Assembly (NCBI GenBank): GCA_037976565.1
Contig: CP137683.1
Span: forward strand, 12,846,699 to 12,910,698
Length of the DNA stretch: 64,000 nucleotides
Origin: Mesocentrotus franciscanus
Taxonomy: Eukaryota; Echinodermata; Echinoidea; Camarodonta; Strongylocentrotidae
Direction: 5' to 3'
Under the pieces are notes generated by a model. It saw only the letters and a program-made list of their open reading frames with translations. It ran no database searches and was not told the DNA's origin. Below, piece after piece: positions 37,582 to 50,400 of the stretch. The stretch's first letter is position 1. The number at the start of each line of letters is the position of its first letter. The position numbers and the translations under genes are program-made.

Positions 37582-39711
37582 TCTCTTTTGCTTGTTCTCC
37601 TAAACTAACAAACTGAGGAAACTAAACATTGATAATTATATTTCGAAAGGAAGTAAGCCATTCTTAAACAAAATTACTGTGTTGATAGATTTAACAATGA
37701 GCCAACCTTTAATTGTATTGCGGTAATTGCCTCTCCCACTCACTTTACCTATATCCCTCTTAAACATAATAAACATGTGGTTCTGTAAAATATGTATTTA
37801 GGTTTAGGTAATGATGGTTCCTCTTTCTTATCCACAGAAGAAGAAAAAAATGCTGATTTCACAAATAAACACACTGAAGTAAAATAACTTCTACACCATC
37901 TGGACCATAAGATATTGTTTTAAATATTATAGAATTCAAAAGATAAAGCAATCCACTCTAAGCAAAGTTTTGAAGGTTGGATTACAAACAGGTCCATGTT
38001 TTAAGGTGTGTTTACATTTCAATTTATTGGTTGATTCCTTGCTAAAAGAAATATCATGGTCTAACTTTTAATTGTGTTATTAAATCTTTAAATAGCAAGG
38101 GCATGGCCACCGTAAGCCAAACAGGAATACTGTGATTGTTATCAAATGTGGAGAAAATAGCAATATTACGTCTAAAGGGGTCGCAGTAGTATATGATGTA
38201 GCATTGTGGTTAACTGCAGGGCTTTTATCAAGCTGTTGGATTATTGATAATTTATTTTGCCTGCTCCCCTCGTTAAAAGAAAGCGTGTAATGGTTCGCAC
38301 ATGTGGGTATTGAAGGGGAAATGTTTAGATCATAGATTAAACAATAGCTTTTTTGTTTTCAGATTAAAAATTCTCTAAGGCAGTGTAAAATTTGTTTGTA
38401 AATGATTTAACTAATTTCTAAGAAAGAGCAAGGGGTGGACAAGTTTAGCAGAGTCATTCAAATAGAACAAAGGTGTGTAATTATGATGTCATACCAATAA
38501 TTTAAAGGATAAAGAAATGATAGAATAGAGTTGAGTGAAAATTAGAATAATATTCAAGTCAGAAACCTTTATTCTGAATTCTAGTCATTGACAAAGTTCA
38601 AACAGGTGATTAATAGTTTAAGAATAGTCACGGTTAAAGAAAGGATAAATGAAATAATAGATTTCTATCATGCTTTATTCAAAAATGTTATACAAACAAG
38701 GAAGATGCATAGAAATATTTCTCTTCCTAATGTGTTTAGCTTAGCACATGATTTGTTTTCAGACACAGTCAATTTTTGCAGATTGATGTATAAAAATGGA
38801 AATTGGAAAAGAAAAAAACCCTGGGGAATGATTGTAAACCGGTCATTCAGAGGCAAAATATATCTGTGAAATCAGATGATATTTATAGAGCCAATGGAGT
38901 TAGACTTTCTCAGTATATTTCATGCGTTTCCTGTTGTTCGTTTCTGGAACATCTGTCTAAAAATATGTTTTGACCAAAATTAGATTAAATTGATTTTATT
39001 TGAAAAGTAAGCTGCAATGTTGATAGCAAATTGAAGAGGTGAGAATGTTATGGTAGTTTGGAATGAAAACAAAATCCTACATGAACGTCGATTCATGGGA
39101 AAGAAATGTTTGTAAATTCTTTTCAGCAAATCTTGAAATTGATCATATACACCTTTGAAAAATATGGACAAAAATGTTTGCGCTTTGATACATGTACATG
39201 TATTTTGTACCATGCAGTACTCAGCTGGTTTAGAAGGGTCATTTGATTATAGAGTACATAATTTAAAAGTGCCTAAAGAAGCTTTTTAATATTTTTTTTT
39301 ATAATCCTGTCATAGCAGGTTGCAGTTTGTTTCACTTGTTTTCTCAAAACAATCTTGTTTTTACAGTTTAAAAGAACCCACAATTTGATGTATTGGAAAT
39401 ATTATACTTGCACTGCTCAGTGCTTTATAATACTAGACATATAATCTCTGTTTTGATTCAGAAATGTAGTGAAAGGAATCAGTCCAACCCCTCGTGGTCA
39501 AATTCTTCATCATTTCTCTGCAGCTTTGCCTTTTGCGGGGAAAGCTGTTAACTTTGTAATGCCATAGGAAGAGTCAGTATGCATTTGTGTTTACCTTGCC
39601 AAGTGAAAATCTTCCTACGCACCATCTTATCATAACTAATGTACTTAGCTCAACGACCTTAAACGCTTTGGTCAATTTAGTTTGAGACTTACAGAAGTGT
39701 CGTCCCTCCTT

Positions 39712-39781
<70 letters not shown>

Positions 39782-42700
39782 GGAGGAGAGACAGGGAGGG
39801 AATGAAAGAAATGGGGCAAAGTATCTCATTTCGCTATTCAGCCCCCTCTCTTGCCCTTGGGTCTATGGGTCTAAGGTTTATGAATATACGTTGCATTCAA
39901 CGGTCTACTCCACACTCCATCACCCTTCCCCGATATCTTTTACACCAAACCTTTCCTTCTCTGTCATCCAAGACGTTTAACTCGCTCCCAAAATAGGTTC
40001 CAGCAAACCCCCTCTCTCTCCATCCATCGTTTTCGCCATGGTTTCACTAACTTATCACCTCAAATTTTTTTTTTTGCTGCAAGAAAGGGAAAATATGGTT
40101 TCCATAGCAACTTGTGCCCCGAATGTGTGTATCTATCCCGTTTTCTTTTCTCGGTTATCACTTGAGGGAATAGAATACCCTTGGGATCAGCGGCCATCTT
40201 TCCAAGGGAGAGCCACTCCCTGCGCGAACAGATTGAATATCAGAGGATTTTCCCTCTCTGTTATTCTATGGTTAGATTTTAAAGGTTGAAGAGTGATTGC
40301 AAGTTCTGGTAATGAGGCTTTATTATGTAGAAACCAAACAAGGGTAATTCTGTTTTTCTTGTAGTAACTGAATTGTTAGTTGTAGCAAAACACTTTGAGG
40401 CAGATTTGTGAAAATTGCTGAAAATAATGAATCCTTAAAAGTACCGACACACATGTGAAGATATTGTTGATTGGCACAATCGACCCAATATCCCCATTTT
40501 TCGTAGTTTTCAATATTAGTCACTTATTCTCATTTTCTATCAAATTTATTAGCAGACATTGTTTAATTATGAATATTTTCAACAGTTAGCATAAAGAATT
40601 TCATTGGAATTATCTGAAATTTTGTTTGAAGTCAATATTACCTGAGACAACCTTTAAGAGTAAGACGGGGAGCAAGTAGGACAACTATTTCATCCGTGTC
40701 TAATATGGCACCTTGCTTGGCTAATTTGTGTGTGTCAACCATCTAAATTGAGCGAGAAAAGCCAAGGCCAGGCCCCTGACGAATCTACTAACCCCCTTAT
40801 GATATCCCTCAGGTTTTCAGCGAGGTTCACACAACAGTCCTTTAGCATTAACTTGAATTTAAGGTCGTGGTTATAAATTTGGAATTTATCTGGTAGTTTA
40901 ATAGGGACTGTGCGGACACACTCGTGGTTTGGAAACTTTTAATTTACTTGAAGTTTCAAACTGCGACAGATCTTACGGTTAACACGTTGACTACAAGCAG
41001 TAGAGGGTACTTACTCGAAGTTATGTGCAATGCAGACGCAACTAACCACAAGGTTACGTTAGCTTGTAGTTAAACTGAATTCATTGCGGTTAGTGCATAG
41101 TTGTTTATAACTTTGAGGTTTCGCACACTTAAAGTTTATATTAACAACAGTGCCATGTGAACGTTGCTAACATCTTCCCTCTTTAACCCTATCATCGTGA
41201 AAGTCTTGATTATTAATGTCCCAGCAAGGGATAGGCCTACCCTTAAAAGTAAAGATTTTTGTTCAATGTGTGGGCCTATTGCAAGAATTTATCTGCAGCT
41301 GGCTTGAAATGTTTCTGTTGAATCTTATCATACTCTCAATAGGGGAAAGAGGAATTAACTTCACTGTAGTGAAATATAAGAACCAAAGTCATCATGTTTA
41401 TTATGCATTTTAATATATATAAACCTAACAAAGTTCATGTATCCATTTTAATTCTTTAATAACAATTATTCATTTTGTGCATGTATTAACGAATATTAAT
41501 CTGTCATCAGAAAAAAAGTATATAATCAGAAAGGTGTGTATATTTGTTTAAAAAAATTAACAATATAAAAAGTGAGTGTTGCATTAATGATGGAATGATG
41601 TTGTATTTAACCAACTGATATAACATGTGCCTGCCTAATGTGGACCCACCCGTGGACTAACTCCTTCTACCCATAATCCATCATTCCCACCAGCTCGATC
41701 ATTTTTGTGTTTATGCAACTTTTGTATTTCACCAATCAGAGTAGTTGCATAGTCACAAAAGTGATTGGGAGGGTCGGGCTCTAACATCTATGCAACGTCA
41801 GTCGTGTGTGTGTTCCAGACCAACTAACCAACCAACCAACCATCCAACCCATCAGCCAGGCATCATCGTTGCCATAGTAACGGGATGCGATCACCTTGCC
41901 TGGATGCCCTACTAATCACCTCGTCCTAGAGCAGATGAAAGAGGCCGGCTCGTAACATCCAATTCATACTAACGGATGCCCATAACATCTACATGTACTA
42001 CTTCTTCATGAATTATTTTAACCGTCTACCCTAATCATCCTACCGCCGGCAATGGCCACTAACAATTTATCATCTCAGTAATCTGTTTGTGGGATTGAGG
42101 GTTTATAGTATGAAACGTTTATACAACTGTATCACTCCTTTTTTCAATCTTGGAGAAGGCACTGTATGCCAACATCGCTATATCTAGTCAAACAGGACTT
42201 AAACTCTATGCCATAAGGCTCTTTGGTTCGCTGACATTTGCTCTGGCGATGATTGGATTGCTCCGGGTTTTATTTCATCAAAGATTTAAGGTATGGTGTT
42301 TCGTCCGGGGTTGAATTTAGGAGTTCAGCTTGTGTAGGATATCAACCACAGAGTAGCTGAACAGATACATTTGTCCAGCAATGTAGATTTACATATGTTT
42401 AAATTAAGTGTCGTCCAACATTTGCTCCGGCATTAATTCGTCAAAGGCATAGGGTTAGGGCTGCGTCGGGTTGTAGGCTAGTTTTAGGGTAAGGATTAGG
42501 TATTTGGTCCAGGATTAGAGTCATATATGCACTTGGTGTAGGAAATTGACTTGGAGCAATTGTCGCAGAAGCAAGTGTCCTAAAACCATGTCAGGTGTAC
42601 GAGAAACCTAGAGTTGAATTGAAGTCAGAGTCAGAATGGAGGAGGGGAATAGCCTTGAGATTGAAAGGCAATCATCAGCGGAAGAACATATCATTGTCAA

Positions 42701-45700
42701 TGATGCTTTGCTGAAAGCGATTAGACGCGATAAGGCACTGCGAAGGACTTCCCAAGGACCGCACCAAACCATTGCTCCGAGCGATAAGAAAAACATCTTG
42801 GTCATCATCATCTTCAAACATCATCTCCCAACAAGGTCATGGAGAAGGAACATCACTTCGCAATTTCAACTATCCCCTTGATGAATCATCCGCGACACAT
42901 CCACCACAATTGAAGTTTTCCATTATCAGGCTTCTCCCATTTCATCCAATTTCAAACGCGAACCCCTAACTCAGAACTAACCAGGTCGGACATCATCTCA
43001 TGTTTTGGCTCGCATCCAGAGGAGTTGGCATGGAAATGCATCAACAGTGGCAAAAGCAATGGCATTAGCTGCTTTCATCACTCATCCCTTATTCATTGAG
43101 AGAAATGAGAGAGTTATTCTGGAATTTATGTCTACATGTTGAGGGATGACTTAATCACTTTGTGGGATGGATTGAGGGTCATGATTTGTTGTTGTTGTAT
43201 GATTAAAGATCATAGAAATCATGTGCATTCAAAATTTGTAGAGATTTCTCTGTGTACAACTACAAGGCTATTTATTATTTTTTTACAGGCGTTGCGTAGA
43301 TAAGAACTGTCATTTCTATATCCTATGTTTGTATTTTTTTTTTACATTAATGGCAAGTACTATAAGATACAATTTGTTTCTAAACCTACTGTTCATCCAG
43401 AAGTGAAACAAGAGTTCAAATATGGGTGAATCTTACAAAAGCAATATTGATAATTTTCAAAAGTAAGTCATTGAAGTGGATATACTACTAAGCGTTGTGA
43501 AACTTTTATTTTCTTAAAATCGTATAGGTTATTTTTAGTAGAATGGTTATTCTACATCTAAACTAATTTTTTCATGTACAATGTATATTTATATGATACT
43601 CTTGTTCACACGTATACATCCCTTTTGCTTCTGATCATTCTTTATACAACGTTTCTTATACAACGTTTATATACACTTCGTCTAGTCAGAACAGGCTGAT
43701 AACATCCTGAAAACACATTCAAGGAAGTTGTCGAAACAATTAATCGCCCTAAATTGAGGACAACACAAAAGATGATGAGATACTCACTTAGTATTCCTTT
43801 AGTATGGTATCTTTAAAAAACAAAAAGGAAAGTAATCAAACTATTATTCTGTCACTCACTCAGTGGGAGATCATATTAAACCTTGGTGGTCTAGACTGTA
43901 TAAGGAAAGTTCTGAAGCTTCTTCTTTTTTGTAAACCACTACCGGTATTTAGTCATCAGCTAAAAACATGTACTTACCATCTTTAGGTAATATTAGATGG
44001 AAAATTGACAATGAAGGATGTTAACCCTTTCCTCGCCATAGGGGGTTTAAAGTTTAAACTACACAGATTTTGATAATTAATTTGATATTTTGTAACAAAG
44101 GAAAATGTGTTGTTCATCTTTAAGTTCAAAATTAGTTTTTAAAATCATGAAATGTCTAGATGAATTTACAGATAAGGATTCTGTACAACCAGATGGTTTC
44201 ATGCACCAAAATTATTTACAGCTAATCACAATGCTGCAATTCTGCAACTTGCAAGGTTCCATGCAGTAAAAACTACCATCACAAGTAATTTGTGAAAGTT
44301 CCTAGTTACTGGTTAAATGGTTTTACAATCAAGTTTGTACCAAAATGAAAGATGAAAAAAAGCACTGTGATCGTAAACCTCGACTTACATGTAGTTTGAA
44401 AGTTCAGAAGTATTTATTTCTATTATTTTAATACATGCAACTTGGCACAGTTGAATTATTTTAAAGAGATATGTAATATTCATAGCCTTTTATCAAGTTA
44501 ACCTACCCTCAACTCTATTATGCTTTCTTTTTCTCTTGTTTTTACCTTTTCATATTGTTGTTCTTTATCTGTTGACCGCCTTTTACTCAATATACATGTG
44601 TATTATGTTAAAGTTCTGATTCTCAATAGTGTAACATATGTTCTTAATTAAAGATAATGATATTCATTCAAGACTGGTTTTGACAACTTAGCGTTAGCTC
44701 TGTCTGAACACCAGTCACTGATCCCTTTAATATCTTCACCTTGTTCAGAGCAGTGATCTTGTCACCTTGCCAATTAATTTGTTCATAATTGAGGAATCTC
44801 GCTAAAACAGGAAGGATTAGGCAAGATAAGTGACAACAAGCCTTGTCCCAGGAGAACAGACCTAGCATTGGGACTAGATTAAGGCAAATTGTCTTTTAGG
44901 ACCCAGAAGGATGTTAACTTTTTGTTAAAGTATGTGAGGTAGTGCCTTTCTGGCTCCAAACAGATGAATTGAGGATGGATTAAAGCACAGATTAAGACAA
45001 GTCAAACAGTGACAGGGCCATGTCTGGAAACCTTTCTTTTCCTGAGGGATGTTGAGATTTCCATTGCAATAAGGCACTCATCATAAACCACTTAAAATTG
45101 AAATATATAACATCTGTTTAGAGCCAGAAGGATGTCAAGTCATATACCTTAACAAAGAGATAATGTCCTTCTGGCTCTGAACAGACAATTCTTTCTTTGT
45201 GTTCCTATGAACACCTTTGATTAGATGAGTAGAGTTTGTGAAACACTGTTTTCGGTTTTGATCTTGCAGTTAGAAGATAGTTCTTTTCCTCCTTTTCTTT
45301 AGAAACTTTGACTACCAGTTCCCAAAAGCTTTTTGAAGATATTTGGCTGCTAACAATTCATATTTTAAATGACCTAAGGCATAATGTGATACCCGTCATT
45401 TTGTCTATAGGTGGAAGTATGTGTAGATTATGTTACTAGGCTAAATTGCATGAGGAATTGTGCTTAAATATGTTAGCTATTAATTGGCTATATGATATTA
45501 AAAAGATTGTTAAAAAAAAACATGTTCAAATGGCAACAATTAGATCATCACCGGTCCATTTTGCAATTTCTTCATTCACAACTTTTACCATCATGGTAAA
45601 AATAAATGAGGGACCTTAGTATCCTAAGTTAAATGTTATTCTTTTTTATCAGAATTATATGCTCTGCACACATCTACCTCTCATTAATTCTTCCAGGATC

Positions 45701-46390
45701 CCCCACCACCCCACCATCTTCACCCCTTCAGTATGCCATATTTAGAACATGATGAAGAGGAACTTTATCTGCCCCTGTTGAGATTTTCATAGGAATCCTT
45801 GTAGTACCCAAGTGACAAATTAAGTTTTCAACAATGCAACCATTGATCAATTAAAAAGAAGGAAATTAGAAATGAGACCAAATTAGAGCGATCTCCTTGA
45901 TAAGTTCATTTTCATATCTAAAAGCGATCAAAAAGCAATCTTCGTGATAACTTTATTTCATATCCGAAATGTTGTGACACCTCTGATGTGGATAGGGGGG
46001 TAAGGATGTCGGATAATTTTGACGGCGTTTAATCGTTGGGATCATGCAGCGCTTGTGTGGGGGAGTCGGATATGATACTTGGTTCCGTGTTGTGAGTTTC
46101 GCCACTGGGAGAACGCCTTTGTTCTTAAGAATCTATTTACGTCATGTTTCATTTATAACCTCAAGTGGGTAATGATCGCCTCATGAATGGGGTACTTAAC
46201 ATTAATAATGGAGATTAGTTGTCAATTGAACAAGAATTGTATATTGTAGAACTTGAACTTTGTAGTCTCTTTCACATCATTTATCATTTCCATAATCTTC
46301 CAAACCCTCTTAGATTTTGTACTCACCCTTCCCATTTTGTTTGTCTCTTTCTAATTTTTGATAAACATCAGCATCGTTTCTTTTCTCTCC

Positions 46391-46432
<42 letters not shown>

Positions 46433-47075
46433 CTCTGTCTGTCTCTCTGTCTGTTTCTCTGTTTCTCTGTCTCTCTGTCATTCTCTGTCTGTCTCTTTCT
46501 CTCTTTTCTCTACCTCTGTTTCTCTCTCTCCATCTCTCTGCCCCCTCTCTATCTCTTTTAATCTATCTCTTTCTCTCTTTCTATCTATCTGTCTATCTAT
46601 CTCACATCATAAATCTGTATATCTGTCTAGAATTTGCATTTGACATTCATTGTATTATCTACCCTTCTAATGAAGATTAATATTGTATATCACAGTATCA
46701 ATTACATTTTTAAAATAAATGGAATCATCATCACCATTATTCAAGCTTTTATTAGGAATCTTAGCCCCGGAAAAAAAAGTTAAATTCAATATTATAATTT
46801 GGGCAGCAGTCATAACCATGCTAAGCATCTTTGGACATCATTCTAGGTATGGCTATGGCATGACATATTCAGACACCTTCAGTGGTGTGGTTAATTTCCT
46901 TATGAAACATCCATATTTCCCTTTTGCACATTATCTACTTGCCAAGTTCCTGAAAGTAGTGTAGTTCGCAGAGACAGATCTATATGAGGTTCTGTAAAAG
47001 TGTGTGGGGATCACTATTCCAAAGCTAAATGATTGGCAAGTGAAATGGTAGAAGACTTATCACATTCTCTCTCTA

Positions 47076-47106
<31 letters not shown>

Positions 47107-47385
47107 TTGTCTTTCTCTCTCTCCCTCCATCTACACCCGTCTCTCTCTTTCTCTCTCTCTCTCTCTCCCTCCCTCTTTCTCCCACTTCCTCTATCTTTTT
47201 GTTTCCACCTCTCACTCACTCCCTTATTTTATTGTTTATTCACTCGCTGTGAACCAATTTCCTGTCATTTATCATGCAATACAAAACTGAATTGATAAGA
47301 GGGATAATTTATTTCAATTTGCTCTCTTTCCCTTTTCATTTATACTTCCATGTATTAACTGTTTATCTGTTTGTTCCTTTTTTTC

Positions 47386-47416
<31 letters not shown>

Positions 47417-50400
47417 CTGGTAATACCTTTAATTTCCTGATTGTTTCTCATTTCTTTCATTGATGCTTCTCTGTAACTTCCTTTGATTATCTGTTTGTTC
47501 CTCTGACAAGTTCTCAATCCCTCTGTATCTTCCTATCAGAACACGATGATGTTCTTCTGTTGTGTATATGATGACCATCGTCTTCCTGTGGAAGTCCTTG
47601 TTTCTTACTTATCACCTCTACTCTCCCTAGAAGTGACATTTTGTCAAATCAATTTCCCCAATTCAATTAGAGTTAATTTATTTTGAGATGATTCACCCTT
47701 TGTTAAGATGGTACTTTATGATTTAGTTTTTTAACTAGCATTCTTATCATGTGAAATTTAGATGATATCTTCTTTGTGATTATTATTTTACGTATTACAT
47801 TTCTGATAATAGATGATATAAAAGTATTTAATGTGATGATAAAGAGATTGCTATGTTGATTTGTTTTTGTTTTTGTTTTGTTCTTGTTGTTTGATGGAGT
47901 TCCCCCAGCTATCACAATACTCTCAAGTTACCATGCTGGTCAATGAGAGCATACTTTTACTGATTTTATTTCACATTAGTTCATTCCTGATAAATAATAT
48001 CCATCAAAATAACACAGGAATGAACACTTCTCATACATTGTTCCCAAATACAGTTCCCAGTCAATATTATTACATCGAACGTTATAATCTCTTCTGATGC
48101 CTCTAAACTGTGCTTATTACAAAGGTATAATGCAAGATATATTTATTGGAATTGCACAATGATATTTGAAATCATTTAACCGTTACTATCTTCTCTTTCT
48201 TATTTCCAAACCTACAGAAAAGTGAACAAGTCATTCCGTGGTCGAGCATGCCCAATCGTCGTCCACTGCAGGTAAGTTTTAACCCATTGCGTATGAGAGA
48301 ATTCATTAGTTAATGGGTTAAAAAGAGATTCTTGTTAGAACTATAAAATATGGAGTTAAATGCGACTGGGAAAATGAAACATGAATTTTTATTACTAAAG
48401 TAGGAGGCGCTATGGCTCAGTGGTAGAGGAGTGGTCTAGTAGTGGGGAGGTCCCAGGTTTGTAACCAAATCGATGCGCTAGTGCCCTTTGGTAAGGCATT
48501 TATCCTCATTACCAAGTCCCTCGGAGAGGATTTAAAGCTGTTGGCCCCCTGGTTGCTAACTTAAAAGCATACACATGCTTTCTTAGCAGTCAGGTAAAAC
48601 AAACAAAGTTTTTCTAGATGAGAGTTGAGATGGGATAAGGATAAATAAAGATGGATATAAATGAGCTAGAGAGTATGTAAATGATTTATGAAATTAAAAG
48701 AGAGAATAGAAAATGTAGGAGGGTGGAGAGTTACATAGTTAGAGGATTCTGGGGGGTGGTAGAGACATGAAGATAAAAGTAGATATATTTATCAAAAGCA
48801 AGTTTGACAGAATAAGAAAAAAGGGGCATGTAGAGAAACGCAAGTTTACTATTAAGATGGAGCGGTCAGAATATGTCTGGGCATATAACCCAATTAAACC
48901 TTGCTCAGGAGTAATTTGTCAAGTATTCTTATTTAATAATAACCATATTATAAATGTCTGGGCCCGAGAGATGTCGAATATTAACCTAATTACTTAATAT
49001 GAAGCTTTTGAAAAATATGGTAATCTTGGGACTGATTCGCTAATTGCTAGACAGACTCCAGGGAATGGATGACTAGTAGAACTCTATTGGTGAAGCTTTA
49101 TCAATGGATTCTATTTTCATCTTCGTTTGTTTTTAATCAATAAGCTAATTTTCTAAAGTAAAGATGGGTCTGGAGGCCAGCTGAAGATTATCAACGTATT
49201 CCCCTAGTGGGAAGAAATTTATGAACTATATATGGAGAATAACATTTAATCTGAATCTGAATTTGAATATCAAATCTTGCCACCTTTGAACTTGAATAAA
49301 GTGATGTTATTTCTTTAGAATACTAGTGTTTTTTATTCAAACCAAAATCTTCATTATAACCAAAATTAAATTTAAGTCTTAATTTACTCATAGTTTCAAT
49401 CGCCGGAATATAGATTGAGCTACCTTGCCTCATTATTTGGATAAGTAAAGCTTTTCTTCTTTTTTGAAATCTGGAACGTGGAGTTAGATATAGTGGAACA
49501 ATGTTTGTATCAGGATGCATTAACTCTGAAAAAGGGCTCCATGAAAGATTAGAAACTTTCAATTACAAAATTTCATTTGAGACAAACTTCTTCGAAGTCG
49601 ATGGCACCATGAGTTTTAAATATAAACCAAATATTATTTTGCTGTATTTTTAAATCAATCTTCTCATAATAAAGAGATCTGAAGGAAAAAAAAAGTGCAA
49701 TTGGGAGGGATGACCTCTAGTTTGAGCGAAGACATTTTGTAAAGATGGGTGGTACTAGTATTTAAAGGTCATGCTGTAAAGACCTCCTTACATCACTTTC
49801 TACTATCGACCTTTCTGGCGGCAAAAGTATGAGCCACATCGGAAATAGGTCAGGTATTTACTCTTATGGGCAAACAGTTTTTCTTCACGCCTTACTTAGA
49901 ATAAAAAGGCTTGTGTAACAGAATGACAGATAAGATGGAAGTTCTGTCGAATGAAAGAAAAGGGGAACCCTCGACGGGCTCGGTGACCTGTACCGCCCTT
50001 ACCAGTGGCGGAAAGCTAATTGACGAGATCCTGCATAGATCATGGAATTCACACCAACACCTCGTATTCATTTCATTTCCCTCAGCCTGTGTCCTACTTT
50101 TTTATTTTGCGAACAAGAGGCGGTATCGATTCGTCCATTTATGGAAGATTCTCTAACTTGAAATATTGTCCTGTATCTTCTCACAAAGAATTCTAACCAC
50201 ACAACCTATTTTGCAAAAGGTGAATTAAAAGGCACCATTTTTTATGTGATTTTTTTTAGCTGGAATGAAAGACAACCTTTTAAATTTGTGAAGTCATGAA
50301 TTATCAATGTTTATGTCAGTCAGGTATCTAGAGTCTTCTATTTATTGATGTGTCAGAATATGTTTAAATTTAATTTGCTAAAATGTTTAGAACCTTAAAA

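Larger units (their letters stand above)
34192..48217 (+). other. Intron G-H (14.0 kb)
   Basis: GT-AG intron. It carries several TIR-like elements (34220-34613, 34731-34878, 34961-35091, possibly 40820-41170), CT/AG microsatellites (37545-37580, 39715-39790, 46385-46610, 47065-47190, 47388-47418), two stem-loop repeats (44892-44963, 45114-45184) and a GGGTTAG-type repeat (42260-42590). The intervening blocks (35100-37540, 37600-39700, 39800-42250, 42600-44880, 45190-46380) show nothing I recognise. Confidence 0.75.

Noticed and set aside
38588..38869. 93-codon plus-strand frame in intron G-H
   Set aside because: Composition looks moderately protein-like, but the region is AT-rich, has no splice signals of note and an antisense frame overlaps. 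No family recognised.
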